From: Ruminiclostridium sp.
GTDB lineage: Bacteria; Bacillota; Clostridia; Oscillospirales; Ruminococcaceae
Direction of reading: 5' to 3'
Length of the DNA stretch: 64,000 bases
Assembly (NCBI GenBank): GCA_017942025.1
Contig: JAGAVH010000016.1
Span: 1-64,000 of the forward strand
Within the stretch, counting starts at the first letter, position 1. Each line of letters begins with the position of its first letter. This document shows, piece after piece, positions 27,765-36,612 of this stretch. A model generated the notes under the pieces. The model worked only from the letters and a program-made list of their open reading frames with translations, was not told the DNA's origin and did not search any database. The position numbers and the translations under genes are program-made.

Positions 27765-28876
27765 TGAAAAAATTAGGCTTTGGCTGTATGAGATTGCCGC
27801 TTTTAGACGGAAATGATCATAAAAGCTTTGATAAGGAACAAATTTTCAAGATGGTCGATACCTATATGGAAAAGGGCTTTACCTATTTTGATACCGCATA
27901 TATGTACCATGCAGGCGCAAGCGAGAATATGGTAAAGGAAGCGGTTGTTGACAGATATCCGAGAGACAGCTTTCAGCTTGCTACAAAGTTACCTACAATG
28001 ATGCTGAAGGAAACAGAGGATTCTCCCCGCATCTTTAACGAACAGCTTGAAAAGTGTGGTGTTAAATACTTTGACTACTATTTATTACATTGCCTGACAA
28101 AGGATAATTACGAAATCTGCAACAGACTGAGCGTATTTGAATTTGCAAATGAAAAGAAAAGGGAAGGCGCAATAAAGAAATTAGGTTTTTCATATCACGA
28201 TAACGCCGAGCTTCTTGATGAGATACTTACAGCACATCCTGAAATGGAATTTGTTCAGCTTCAGATAAACTATCTTGATTGGGAAAATGACTGGGTACAG
28301 TCCCGCAAATGCTACGAGGTTGCTGTAAAGCACGGCAAGGACGTTATTGTAATGGAGCCTGTCAAGGGTGGCGCTCTTGCAGATGTTCCCAAAAGGGGAG
28401 AAGTTCTTTTAAAGGAAAAGGAGCCTCAGATGTCGGTTGCATCCTGGGCGATAAGATTTGCGGCAAGCCTTGACAAGGTATTTATGGTACTCAGCGGTAT
28501 GAGTAATATAGACCAGCTGAACGATAATACTTCTTACATGGAAGATTTCAAGCCTCTTACAAAGGAGGAAACAGAGCTTTGCTTTAAGGTGGCGGATATA
28601 ATCAATGCTACAATTTCAGTTCCTTGTACAGCCTGCAGATATTGTGTAGATGATTGCCCTATGACGATAGCTATACCCGAATATTTCGCACTGCTCAATG
28701 CACAACAAAGAGGCGATGATGATACTGCTATTCAGAAAAAGAAGGAATATGACGAGCTTATAACAAGTCATGGCGCGGCATCCTCTTGTATCGGATGTAA
28801 GCAGTGTGAAGAGCATTGCCCTCAGCATATTGATATAACAAAATTCCTTGGAATAGTAGCAGAGAAATTTGAATAA
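27761..28876 (+). CDS. aldo/keto reductase with C-terminal ferredoxin domain
   Basis: 371 residues. Aldo/keto reductase barrel (about 1-270) with FGCMRLP at the start, Asp/Tyr of FDTAYMYH and Lys in ATKLP as catalytic residues, and MEPVKGG. The C-terminal part carries two 4Fe-4S motifs, CTACRYCVDDCPM and [13 protein letters not shown]. Such fused enzymes are common in anaerobic Clostridia; substrates are unknown. Its last 99 bases are repeated in diverged form at 30445-30543. Confidence 0.9.
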   Translation: MMKKLGFGCMRLPLLDGNDHKSFDKEQIFKMVDTYMEKGFTYFDTAYMYHAGASENMVKEAVVDRYPRDSFQLATKLPTMMLKETEDSPRIFNEQLEKCGVKYFDYYLLHCLTKDNYEICNRLSVFEFANEKKREGAIKKLGFSYHDNAELLDEILTAHPEMEFVQLQINYLDWENDWVQSRKCYEVAVKHGKDVIVMEPVKGGALADVPKRGEVLLKEKEPQMSVASWAIRFAASLDKVFMVLSGMSNIDQLNDNTSYMEDFKPLTKEETELCFKVADIINATISVPCTACRYCVDDCPMTIAIPEYFALLNAQQRGDDDTAIQKKKEYDELITSHGAASSCIGCKQCEEHCPQHIDITKFLGIVAEKFE

Positions 28877-28886
28877 AGATTTATAT

Positions 28887-28926
28887 AAGCACTCAGAAGT
28901 CTATCACTTTTGAGTGCTTGCTTGTT
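28887..28926 (+). terminator. terminator after the aldo/keto reductase gene
   Basis: Stem AAGCACTCA/TGAGTGCTT with a 15-base loop, followed by GCTTGTTTT. Confidence 0.75.
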
Positions 28927-28960
28927 TTAAAAAAGCTTATATTTAACATAAAAACGTAAA

Positions 28961-28990
28961 TTGACAACTTATATATTTTGGTGGTATAAT
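28961..28990 (+). promoter_or_regulatory. sigma-A promoter of the inserted cassette
   Basis: TTGACA (28961-28966) and TATAAT (28985-28990) with an 18-base spacer. It lies upstream of a degraded frame and the immunity-like gene at 29365. Nothing else is seen in 28991-29060. Confidence 0.75.
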
Positions 28991-29060
28991 GTATTCAGAT
29001 AATAAATAAAAAACATATAAAAGCTGTTTACAAAAATAAAATTAAGAAAGTAATTGAAGA

Positions 29061-29351
29061 TTTTTTGATTATATAGATGATGACATTATTTCTTTTAAAT
29101 ATCAGGAATGCAATGGTGGCATACGATGCATTGCAGAAGATGAAATCAGATTGAGTATATGCTATCCGAAATTTGTTGAAGTAACTACAAATAACGATAA
29201 AAAATATAATATTGGTATTTCATACACCCATATAGATAAAGATAATCCCGAGAATAAAGGAGTTAATGGAATACGTATCTACGAGAGTAGTAACGATAAG
29301 GCTGAGTCTTTAACAATTGGTATATACAAAGACAAGCGAATGCTTTTATAA
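29061..29351 (+). pseudogene. degraded small gene, probable frameshift in a T run
   Basis: A frame open from 29061 to the TAA at 29349-29351 encodes a soluble protein fragment (FFDYIDDDIISFKYQ... to ...GIYKDKRMLL), but it has no start codon with a ribosome binding site. Upstream of the T run at about 29060-29065 a second frame (KAVYKNKIKKVIEDF) leads into it, so one lost or gained base may have split a small gene. TTG 29151 could be a fortuitous start for 66 residues. It lies directly before the immunity-like gene. Family not recognised. Confidence 0.45.
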
Positions 29352-29364
29352 AAAGAGGTAAAAA

Positions 29365-30414
29365 ATGGAACTTAGCTACGAAGAAACAATGCGAAGAATT
29401 GACGAATACGAAAAAGAATTTTCGGATATAGGATTGGAGCGTAAACTATGTCGAAAAGTATCATTCCCTTATCATGTTGATTTGTATAAAGGAGAAAATC
29501 AAATAATAATTGTTCCTTTAATAACATCCATTGGTTTTGTTGAGACCGCTATGGCATGGTATCGACAGGTAAAGGAGTTAAATAATGCACAGCTTATCGG
29601 GCAAATAGTTTTAGAAGCACTTGAACATATCAGAAAAAGTCCGGTTGATGCGCGCACGAGATATGAACGAGCGGAAGACTCGTTTATGAAACACGCAGTG
29701 TCATATAAGTCCTATAAGTCCTTTAACAAAAATTATCTTCTTTGCGGCGTGATTTTATACGAAGATGGTAATATTATTGTATCACAGACTCGAAAATTAG
29801 AAAATAATAACGGATACGGCGGAAATGATGAAACTCTGATATATTTGGGTGCTACATCATCGGCTGAAGATATAGGAAATGCCGTGCTTGAAAGTTTCAC
29901 TGGTATGGAGAAGATTTACAATAAACATCAAAAAGAGAAGCGTTTAGTTCCGCGTTTTGAATTTGAAACTCTTTCTGACTTGAAAGTATCCTTTGAAATT
30001 CCACAGGATGACAGATATACAGACGAGGAAGACTACGGCACAGCGGAAATTTATCAAGGCTATTCCTATCGTGAATCAGAAGACGATGAAGAATCTGTAT
30101 CGGATATGTATTTCGGAACTGCCGCAGAGCTTGATTGTGATTTATCCTCAGATAATGTACTTTCCGTGTTTGAAAAAGAGTACGGCAAGGCTGTTCGGTA
30201 TGACTATTCACCGACAGAGCATGAAATCTTTGAGTTTCGTGCAGAAATTACAGGAAATAATATTCATAGGATTCTGTATCTTAAACAGATAGATAGTGAA
30301 GAATTACTATCCTGCGAATTGACGCTTAATACCAAGCGTGCAGACAAAAGACTTTGCGGCAAACTAATAAAAAATTTTGAAACACTTGTTGCGAGTTGTA
30401 AAGTATTGAGATAA
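29365..30414 (+). CDS. immunity-like protein with CdiI/DUF1436-like segment
   Basis: 349 residues, no signal peptide or membrane segment. The middle (about 130-175) reads VILYEDGNIIVSQTRKLENN, GYGGNDETLIYLG and SSAEDIGNAVLESF, resembling the conserved core of contact-dependent-inhibition immunity proteins of the DUF1436 type (R-K, nYGG-detvyL, s-eelG-aV). The N-terminal 110 residues and the acidic C-terminal half are unassigned. No toxin gene is adjacent. It stands alone in a cassette flanked by copies of the aldo/keto reductase 3' end. AGAGG precedes the ATG. Confidence 0.5.
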   Translation: MELSYEETMRRIDEYEKEFSDIGLERKLCRKVSFPYHVDLYKGENQIIIVPLITSIGFVETAMAWYRQVKELNNAQLIGQIVLEALEHIRKSPVDARTRYERAEDSFMKHAVSYKSYKSFNKNYLLCGVILYEDGNIIVSQTRKLENNNGYGGNDETLIYLGATSSAEDIGNAVLESFTGMEKIYNKHQKEKRLVPRFEFETLSDLKVSFEIPQDDRYTDEEDYGTAEIYQGYSYRESEDDEESVSDMYFGTAAELDCDLSSDNVLSVFEKEYGKAVRYDYSPTEHEIFEFRAEITGNNIHRILYLKQIDSEELLSCELTLNTKRADKRLCGKLIKNFETLVASCKVLR

Positions 30415-30429
30415 GCAGCTAGATGCATT

Positions 30430-30543
30430 GAAAGCTTGATAACGGCATCCTCCTGTATCGGATGTAAGCAATGTGAAGAGCATTGTCCTCAGCACATTGA
30501 TATAACAAAATTCCTTAGTATTGTAGCAGAAAAATTTGAATAA
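30430..30543 (+). pseudogene. remnant 3' end of an aldo/keto reductase gene
   Basis: From 30445 the DNA aligns base for base with 28778-28876, with about 8 mismatches in 99. The reading frame is open (ESLIT, then [18 protein letters not shown], ending AEKFE-stop). Only one residue differs (Gly to Ser) over the 99-base block, and the other changes are silent. The remnant holds only the last 4Fe-4S motif. It looks like the old gene end left behind by an insertion or an unequal recombination. Confidence 0.85.
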
Positions 30544-30547
30544 TATA

Positions 30548-30580
30548 AAAGCACAGAATTCGTTCAGAATTCTGTGCTTT
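30548..30580. terminator. strong bidirectional terminator
   Basis: Perfect 14-bp stem AAAGCACAGAATTC/GAATTCTGTGCTTT with a 5-base loop, between the remnant (plus) and the ABC permease (minus). Confidence 0.92.
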
Positions 30581-30589
30581 CTTTGTTTT

Positions 30590-31690
30590 TTATATCAATC
30601 TGTTTTTATCCGCCCATATAAGAATCAAAGCACCTAAAATTATAAACATCACCGCAAATATAATTAGGACCGTCAGCACCCAAACGGGAACTGCGTGGAA
30701 ATATACCACGGGATCTCCTACAGAAAACACATCCGCTACGTCGCCAAAGAAATATCCGTAGCCTTTGAGCAGTCCTGTGGGTAAGAAATACCCCTGACTG
30801 TCACGCTCTGCCAGATAGTCAACAACGATAGGAAAGGCGATAAAGGGGAATACCGATGCTACATAGTTTTTCGTAAGTCTTGCAGTTATCATAGCCAGTA
30901 TGCCGAAGAAAAGAAATCCAAGCAGCTTTAAAAGCTGAACAGTTACAAACATCATACCAATACTTATCTCAACGTGAGAATTATTATACTGCTCTACCGA
31001 GCGTATTCCGTAGCCCCAGTATTGAGGGGCAAGCTGAGCCGAAAGGCTTACAAGGTCGATAAGCGATAAAGCAACTGATGTAATAGCGATGAGCGAAAGT
31101 AGTATAGTTATCTTTACCGCCATAGTTTTACTCTGACCATTCGGTGTGGTCTTAAGAATAATATTTGTCTTACTTGTGTATTCGTTCATTACCGCAAAGG
31201 CACAGCAGAACACAACGCAAAGAAGAAAGAGAAAATCTACCGAGGAGCTTTCGATAACCGGCACATTGCTGACAGGTAAAATCGCACGATTTTCTCTGTC
31301 TGTGATAACGTAATTGTACTGCTCGAAAATTCTATCGATTATATTTTCATTGTCGAGAATTTCGTTGTATGGCTCTAACTGCTCTAAAAATTCTTCAAAG
31401 GTTATCTTTTTGGAGTCATATTCTGAACGGAGTCTTTTTTCTTCTGCCTGAGCCGCCAGTAAATCTTCCTTATAACCGATTATTATAGCTTCATTTTCTT
31501 CTGTGAGTTTGCCTGATACAGCATCTATCATCTCTAAATATCTGTCCTTTTCAAGATCAGAATAAAAGCCGTAGTCCTGCTTTAAAGTATCGGGCAGGGA
31601 AAAGAGCCTTACCAGAATTACAAGTAAAAATATGAATAAAGCATACTGTTTTAAGGTAATTTTTCTAAGCTCGTAAAGGAATATTTTCAT
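30590..31690 (-). CDS. ABC-2 type permease, second subunit
   Basis: 366 residues from the ATG at 31690, which overlaps the TGA of the upstream permease (ATGA). A longer frame to 31744 is not supported. There is one N-terminal transmembrane helix, a long extracellular segment with charged helices (about 35-150), then five or six helices. This is typical of ABC-2 permeases that export peptides or lipids or confer bacitracin-type resistance. It works with the permease and ATPase encoded upstream. Confidence 0.8.
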   Translation of the reverse strand: MKIFLYELRKITLKQYALFIFLLVILVRLFSLPDTLKQDYGFYSDLEKDRYLEMIDAVSGKLTEENEAIIIGYKEDLLAAQAEEKRLRSEYDSKKITFEEFLEQLEPYNEILDNENIIDRIFEQYNYVITDRENRAILPVSNVPVIESSSVDFLFLLCVVFCCAFAVMNEYTSKTNIILKTTPNGQSKTMAVKITILLSLIAITSVALSLIDLVSLSAQLAPQYWGYGIRSVEQYNNSHVEISIGMMFVTVQLLKLLGFLFFGILAMITARLTKNYVASVFPFIAFPIVVDYLAERDSQGYFLPTGLLKGYGYFFGDVADVFSVGDPVVYFHAVPVWVLTVLIIFAVMFIILGALILIWADKNRLI

Positions 31691-32880
31691 ACCGTTTTTA
31701 CCTCCTTTGCTTTTCTTTTTGCAGGAGAGGTGCGGATATAACATACTGCAGCTAAAATTAATGTAAGCAGTAGTGTTATTATAGGTGCCGCAATATAAAG
31801 GGGGACGGGATTTCCGAGAACGTTCACAAATTCAAAATCCGAGATAAGCTTTTTTGTGCTGATAAGTGTAAAGGGATTTAAATGCTCAGGGATATAGGGA
31901 CTTGCAAATATCATAGCGCCGATAACACCAAAACAAAGAACGATAGCCGCACCGGTGTTCTTTGTAAGGGTGGAAATAAGAATTATCACTTCACCGATAA
32001 AGGCGAGTGCAAATATTTTAAACAGGCAAGAGAGAATTACAGCCGTACCTATAGAGATATTAAGCGGTGTAAACTGATAGTCCTGTATAGCATAAAGGGG
32101 CTGTTCTATAAATTCAAGACCATAGTAAAAGCCAAGACCGATAAGGTCAATTATTGTAAACAGAATGACCGTACCAGCTACAAAGCAAAGCATTGTCAGT
32201 TGTTTTGCTATAAAGGTACTACCTGCTCTGCCGCAGGATTTTATAATTCTGTCTGTGCCCGTAGCTTTTTCGTTTGAATAGGTTGAGGAAAATACAAATA
32301 TAAGTAAAATAACAATGATAAAAGCAGAAAATTCATAATCAAGGAATAGGGAAAAAGCATCGTATCTGCCATAAACGGGGATAGACCTGTTGTAGCTTGC
32401 ATTCTTGATAAGCTCGCCCTTTTTCGCTTCGTAAGGGTTTATATCCTTGTAGAAATCTATGTATTCATCTGATTTTTGTCTTAGTTCTATCATTGTGTTG
32501 GGGTAGAGATAAGCATACTTTACCTCTTCATCAATTATCATTCTGATGCAGTTTCTGTCGCCATAGAGATAGCCCGAGAAAAACTCATCGTATGTTTCTG
32601 TCTGGACGTACTTTCCGCTGGCAATAAGTTCTTCCATCTTTTTCTGATAGGCAATCATATCATTTATCTTTTCGCTTGTCAGCTCACCTTTAAAATGGTT
32701 GTACATATTTTCGCCAAGCGGTCTTTCGCCCATCATAGTAATTGTATAACCATTCGTACCGTAATAACGGACAGTTTCCATATGCTTATATAAATTTACA
32801 ATGCAAAGGGACAGAAGAAGTACAAGAAGGGAGATTTTAAATATATTCTTTTTGAATTCGTAGCCGAATAATTTAAGCAT
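31687..32880 (-). CDS. ABC-2 type permease, first subunit
   Basis: 397 residues from the ATG at 32880, preceded by AAGGGGG. A longer frame to 32922 would overlap the ATPase gene. Helix near residues 12-28, large extracellular loop with Glu/Tyr-rich sequence (about 30-170), and five further helices. Same architecture as the next permease, so the two probably form a heterodimer. Confidence 0.8.
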   Translation of the reverse strand: MLKLFGYEFKKNIFKISLLVLLLSLCIVNLYKHMETVRYYGTNGYTITMMGERPLGENMYNHFKGELTSEKINDMIAYQKKMEELIASGKYVQTETYDEFFSGYLYGDRNCIRMIIDEEVKYAYLYPNTMIELRQKSDEYIDFYKDINPYEAKKGELIKNASYNRSIPVYGRYDAFSLFLDYEFSAFIIVILLIFVFSSTYSNEKATGTDRIIKSCGRAGSTFIAKQLTMLCFVAGTVILFTIIDLIGLGFYYGLEFIEQPLYAIQDYQFTPLNISIGTAVILSCLFKIFALAFIGEVIILISTLTKNTGAAIVLCFGVIGAMIFASPYIPEHLNPFTLISTKKLISDFEFVNVLGNPVPLYIAAPIITLLLTLILAAVCYIRTSPAKRKAKEVKTV

Positions 32881-32890
32881 AGTATCCCCC

Positions 32891-33754
32891 TTACATATCG
32901 CCAAAGTGATAGATGCATACATCCTCTAAAGTGGGTTGCACCTGCTCGGCGGATTTTACGGGACAATCTTCACTTATTATACGAAGAGTGTAGTATTCGC
33001 CATCGCTTACCGCATTGGAAACACGCATCCTTGACATATAGTCCATTACTTCATCCGGCTTTACCTTACATTCCCACACCTTGCCCTTAACTGCACCGCA
33101 CAGCTCGTCCTGTGTGCCCGTGCCTATTATTTTACCGTTATCCATAAGTACAACAGTCTTTGCAACGTAGGCAATATCGGTAACTATATGAGTAGCAAGA
33201 ATTACTATCTTATCTGCCGCAAGGGAGCTTATAACATTTCTGAAACGAATTCTTTCCTTTGCGTCAAGACCTGCCGTAGGCTCGTCAAAGATAAGGATTT
33301 TCGGATTACCTACTATCGCCTGAGCGATGCCAAGCCTTTGCTTCATGCCGCCTGAAAATGCACCTATCTTTTTATCAGCGTCATTTCTTAAATTTACCCT
33401 TGTCAGAATGTCAAGAGCATATTCGTTATCATCATCTGTGCTGAATTTCTTTAATGCCATTATGTACTTTATATAGTCTTTGGCGGTGAAATTGCGGTAA
33501 AAGTCCATACCCTGAGGCATAAAGCCAAGATGAGATACAAAATCGTTATTTCCGTTATCATCAAAGGCTATACTGCCGCTATCCCTGCTGATTATACCTG
33601 TGATAATGTTTATAAGGGTGGATTTGCCCGCACCGTTAGGACCGAGCAGACCATAAACACCCTCGGTCATAGTAAGAGAAAAATCTTCAAGTGCATTCTT
33701 TCTCTTTTTACCTTTGGTATAGGATTTTGTGATACCGCTTAATTTCAGTTCCAT
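32891..33754 (-). CDS. ABC transporter ATP-binding protein
   Basis: 287 residues. Walker A GPNGAGKST, signature FSGGMKQRLGIAQAI, Walker B LIFDEPTAGLD and ATHIV switch are all intact. The C-terminal 70 residues form the regulatory extension typical of multidrug/bacitracin ABC-2 ATPases. It drives the two permeases downstream. The three genes lie in the same orientation as the sigma-factor region upstream, separated from it by a palindromic repeat. Confidence 0.92.
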   Translation of the reverse strand: MELKLSGITKSYTKGKKRKNALEDFSLTMTEGVYGLLGPNGAGKSTLINIITGIISRDSGSIAFDDNGNNDFVSHLGFMPQGMDFYRNFTAKDYIKYIMALKKFSTDDDNEYALDILTRVNLRNDADKKIGAFSGGMKQRLGIAQAIVGNPKILIFDEPTAGLDAKERIRFRNVISSLAADKIVILATHIVTDIAYVAKTVVLMDNGKIIGTGTQDELCGAVKGKVWECKVKPDEVMDYMSRMRVSNAVSDGEYYTLRIISEDCPVKSAEQVQPTLEDVCIYHFGDM

Positions 33755-33777
33755 AATTTGCTCCTTTGGTTTTATAG

Positions 33778-33835
33778 CCTTCTCCCTTGGGAGAAGGTGT
33801 CAAATGACATCGAGAATGTCATTTGACGGATGAGG
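33778..33835. repeat. palindromic intergenic repeat (REP-like element)
   Basis: Two perfect hairpins in tandem: CCTTCTCCC/GGGAGAAGG with a 2-base loop, and GTCAAATGACAT/ATGTCATTTGAC with a 5-base loop, followed by GGATGAGGGG. The CCTTCTCCC...GGATGAGGG arrangement is familiar to me from dispersed intergenic repeats of gut Clostridia. It lies between a lipoprotein gene and the ABC ATPase. Confidence 0.7.
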
Positions 33836-33844
33836 GGACACTTA

Positions 33845-34633
33845 CTACCTTTTAATCGTCACTTTCTCTTTGTCGCTTTCAAAAGTAATATCCTCTTTAG
33901 TTACTTTCAAAGTATAGGGCGTTACCGTCTTATCGGTTAAAATTTCAGTCTTACCGCTTTTTATTTCGTACTGCTTTAATATGCCGTCGTTTGTGATATA
34001 GATAAAGTATTTTCCGTCATATGCAAAACCGTTTTCTATATTATCAGCAATAAGACATTTTATGTTTTTATCGGGAAGTATTTTGAAAAGCCCTTCATCA
34101 ATATCAATAAACAGCACGTCGTTATCATCAGACAGGATATAAGACGGGTATGCGGTTGCTGAGATAATTTCCATACTGTTATAGGAAAAGGCAAGACCGA
34201 ATAACAGTTTATCTGCTGTTCTTGTGCTTTCGTACAGAGTTTCTGTCGAGAAGCTGTCTAAATCAAGTCTTTCTATTGTGAGAAGCTCGCTTTTATGTCC
34301 TTGAGTGCCATAATATAAATATTTTTCAGTCGGAAAAAGTCCGTAAATGCTGACATTTTCTCTTTGTGGCTCAAAAGGGAGCTTTTTCTTGCTGTTGTCC
34401 CTTTTATCTGTGATTTCGATATATTCGTTTGTTATTTCGCCGTCATCCTTTGTGATGACGGTTCTTTTAAAAATATATCTGCTGTTTTCGGGAGTATCAC
34501 TGATGTTATCATTACTTATTACGCTGTTATGTAGCGGAAAAGCGTCATCATCTGAACTGTTGCAGGCGCAAAAAACAACTGCAGAACCTAAAATCAGTAA
34601 TGAGAATAGAAGAGTTTTAATATAATTTTTCAT
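33845..34633 (-). CDS. lipoprotein with conserved beta-rich C-terminus (copy A)
   Basis: 262 residues. Signal peptide with a lipobox ending VFCAC, Cys at about 24. The body looks like repeated beta strands (LYYGTQGHKSELLTIERLDL), consistent with a small beta-propeller-like fold. The final 45 residues (from ILKQYEIKSGKTEILTDKTV to the end) are nearly the same as in the lipoproteins at 35805 and 39748. It is the last gene of the second sigma module. Function unknown; sensing or binding outside the membrane is inference. Confidence 0.65.
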   Translation of the reverse strand: MKNYIKTLLFSLLILGSAVVFCACNSSDDDAFPLHNSVISNDNISDTPENSRYIFKRTVITKDDGEITNEYIEITDKRDNSKKKLPFEPQRENVSIYGLFPTEKYLYYGTQGHKSELLTIERLDLDSFSTETLYESTRTADKLLFGLAFSYNSMEIISATAYPSYILSDDNDVLFIDIDEGLFKILPDKNIKCLIADNIENGFAYDGKYFIYITNDGILKQYEIKSGKTEILTDKTVTPYTLKVTKEDITFESDKEKVTIKR

Positions 34634-34635
34634 TG

Positions 34636-35718
34636 TTATGCACCAAATTTAAAATCATCTTCTACCGCAATAAGAGGATTTGATACCATGCATGATTTGT
34701 AACCGTCTTCTTTTGTATAATCATAGGGAATGGCTATGGCGTGAACAATATCGCCAATGCTAATATCTTCAATAGCTATGTCGGTTAAATATAAGTACCC
34801 ACTTTCTGCTTCAACGTCAATATAGGTTTCATTTTCGTTAAAGCTGATGAGCTTATTATTTTTGTAAAAAGTAACTCTGTATTTACCGTGTTCAAAGGAA
34901 GAAAGTCCTACTTCAAATTCCGCTTTCTTGTCTTCTCCGGCTTTTATAAGTCCTTGAGTAGCTGCATATTCATCACCAATCTGGTTTATGAAAACTGCTC
35001 GAGTTTTTTCCGGTGAATTGATTCTATACTGTTCCTGTACATCCTCTGTTATTATAATTTTTTTCATTTCAGTAGTCGATTCATAAGCTATAACTTCTTT
35101 TATTTTTTCGGACACATTAAGGGTAGTGTTAGGGGATGGCATTGATTTGTGGGTGTTGCCAAGATTAGGCTTTTTCATATCAACCGAATAATCGGGATTA
35201 AAATGCCATACAAAGTGCATCGGAAGTTCAGCTTTGCTTTCTGAACCCTTCGTTATCTGTGGCACTATATCAAGAGTGATTTTTTCGTAATCTCCAGGCT
35301 TTATGCTTTTTATCACGTACATACCGTCGGTTTCTTCGCCGTCAACACATAGTTTCTGCATGATTCCATCAATAAATACAGTTACACCTACAGAGATATC
35401 CATAGGATTTTGTGCATATGCAGTAACCTTTATTGGTACAGAAAGAGTTCCACCTTTATAGGTTATGGGCATATTACCGTTGACTTCGTTGCTAAAGCCT
35501 CCTCTGTTAGGACTTGGCGGTCTTACGGGCGTGCTTTCTGTATCACTTTCAACGAGCGAAGATTCCGTTTTGCTTTCTTCGACCTGAAAGGGATCGGATA
35601 TAAGGGAATTTTCAGTACTGCTATTGCTGTCGCTTTGTGATGTGACCGCATTCTGAGAACAAGCGGTCAGAGAGCCTAAAAGAATAAGTCCTGCCAGAGT
35701 TAAACGTAGATTTTTCAT
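34636..35718 (-). CDS. lipoprotein carrying the anti-sigma-type sensor domain
   Basis: 360 residues. Lipobox LTAC, Cys about 20, then a low-complexity Ser/Glu linker and a domain that aligns with the extracellular part of both presumed anti-sigma proteins: LSVPIKV, VTVFIDGIMQKLCVDGEE, ELPMHFVWHFNPDY and LGNTHKS correspond to LSVEIKA, LSIYVDGLLQSYEIDGKP, ELPIQIVTYLNPDY and FGNAHHA at 36613-39003. It also has ENSLISDPF in common with the protein at 40514. So the domain exists here without the cytoplasmic part. Starts two bases upstream of copy A. Confidence 0.7.
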   Translation of the reverse strand: MKNLRLTLAGLILLGSLTACSQNAVTSQSDSNSSTENSLISDPFQVEESKTESSLVESDTESTPVRPPSPNRGGFSNEVNGNMPITYKGGTLSVPIKVTAYAQNPMDISVGVTVFIDGIMQKLCVDGEETDGMYVIKSIKPGDYEKITLDIVPQITKGSESKAELPMHFVWHFNPDYSVDMKKPNLGNTHKSMPSPNTTLNVSEKIKEVIAYESTTEMKKIIITEDVQEQYRINSPEKTRAVFINQIGDEYAATQGLIKAGEDKKAEFEVGLSSFEHGKYRVTFYKNNKLISFNENETYIDVEAESGYLYLTDIAIEDISIGDIVHAIAIPYDYTKEDGYKSCMVSNPLIAVEDDFKFGA

Positions 35719-35804
35719 AAATTTAATTCCTTTTCATATGTATTTTGAATGCAGTAATCTGCCTTCATCACATATGACTGAATTATACCCCTGAATGTTG
35801 CACT

Positions 35805-36599
35805 TTAAATGCAAATTTTTCTTTTAATCGTCACTTTTTCTTTGTCGCTTTCAAAAGTAATATCTTCTTTTGTTACTTTCAAAGTATAGGGCGTTACCGT
35901 TTTATCTGTTAAAATTTCAGTCCTACCGCTTTTTATTTCGTACTGCTTTAATATGCCTTTCATTGTTATATAGAAGAAATAGTTTCCGTCATAAGCTACA
36001 TCATATCGAACTTTATCGGCAATGATATTCTTTGCGGTTTTATCAGGCAATACTTTGAAAATGCCTTTGTCGTGGTCAAGAAAGAACACATCCCTGTCAT
36101 TCGAGAAAATATAATAGGGATTAAGACCTCTTTCTTTTACCGTCCTATCGGAAGAGAAGGCAAGACCAAAGACTATCTTTTCCACACTTTGTGCCTCTTC
36201 AAACAGAACGTCTATTGAATAATCACTTAAATCTACACGTTCTATTTTGCTCTCGGGTGAATTATCATCGTCGGCAATGAGATAAAGATAATCACTTGTC
36301 GCAAATACTCTACGTACACAGCGATTGATAATTGTCGGAAAAGTGGGCACTTTTTTTGTGTTTATTTCTGTTTTGCCTGATACATAAAGATCGTATCCCC
36401 ACGCAAGTCCATCTTCGTCTAAAGTCGGTTCAGTGTGGAAAATGCCATAGCGATTGGTATTTGCATAGTAGCTGTTATGTACTACTCCATCGTAAAGAGA
36501 AAGTGCATCTGTATCTGTAGCTTTACAGGAACTTAAAAATGGTATAATTGTCATTAAAGACATCACAGAGGTAAAAATTATAACAAAACGCTTTTTCAT
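35805..36599 (-). CDS. lipoprotein with conserved beta-rich C-terminus (copy B)
   Basis: 264 residues. Lipobox around LSSC (Cys about 25). It contains SLYDGVVHN near the mature N-terminus and the same C-terminal block as copies A and C. It follows the 796-residue membrane protein by 13 bases, in the same position that copy C holds after the 427-residue protein. DNA of about 80 bases near 35990-36070 differs from copy C at only about two positions. Confidence 0.65.
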   Translation of the reverse strand: MKKRFVIIFTSVMSLMTIIPFLSSCKATDTDALSLYDGVVHNSYYANTNRYGIFHTEPTLDEDGLAWGYDLYVSGKTEINTKKVPTFPTIINRCVRRVFATSDYLYLIADDDNSPESKIERVDLSDYSIDVLFEEAQSVEKIVFGLAFSSDRTVKERGLNPYYIFSNDRDVFFLDHDKGIFKVLPDKTAKNIIADKVRYDVAYDGNYFFYITMKGILKQYEIKSGRTEILTDKTVTPYTLKVTKEDITFESDKEKVTIKRKICI

Positions 36600-36612
36600 C
36601 GTGGTACTCCTG

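Noticed and set aside
29077..29154. Short ATG frame of 25 codons inside the cassette
   Set aside because: It has no ribosome binding site and no similarity. The other frame continues longer through the same DNA.
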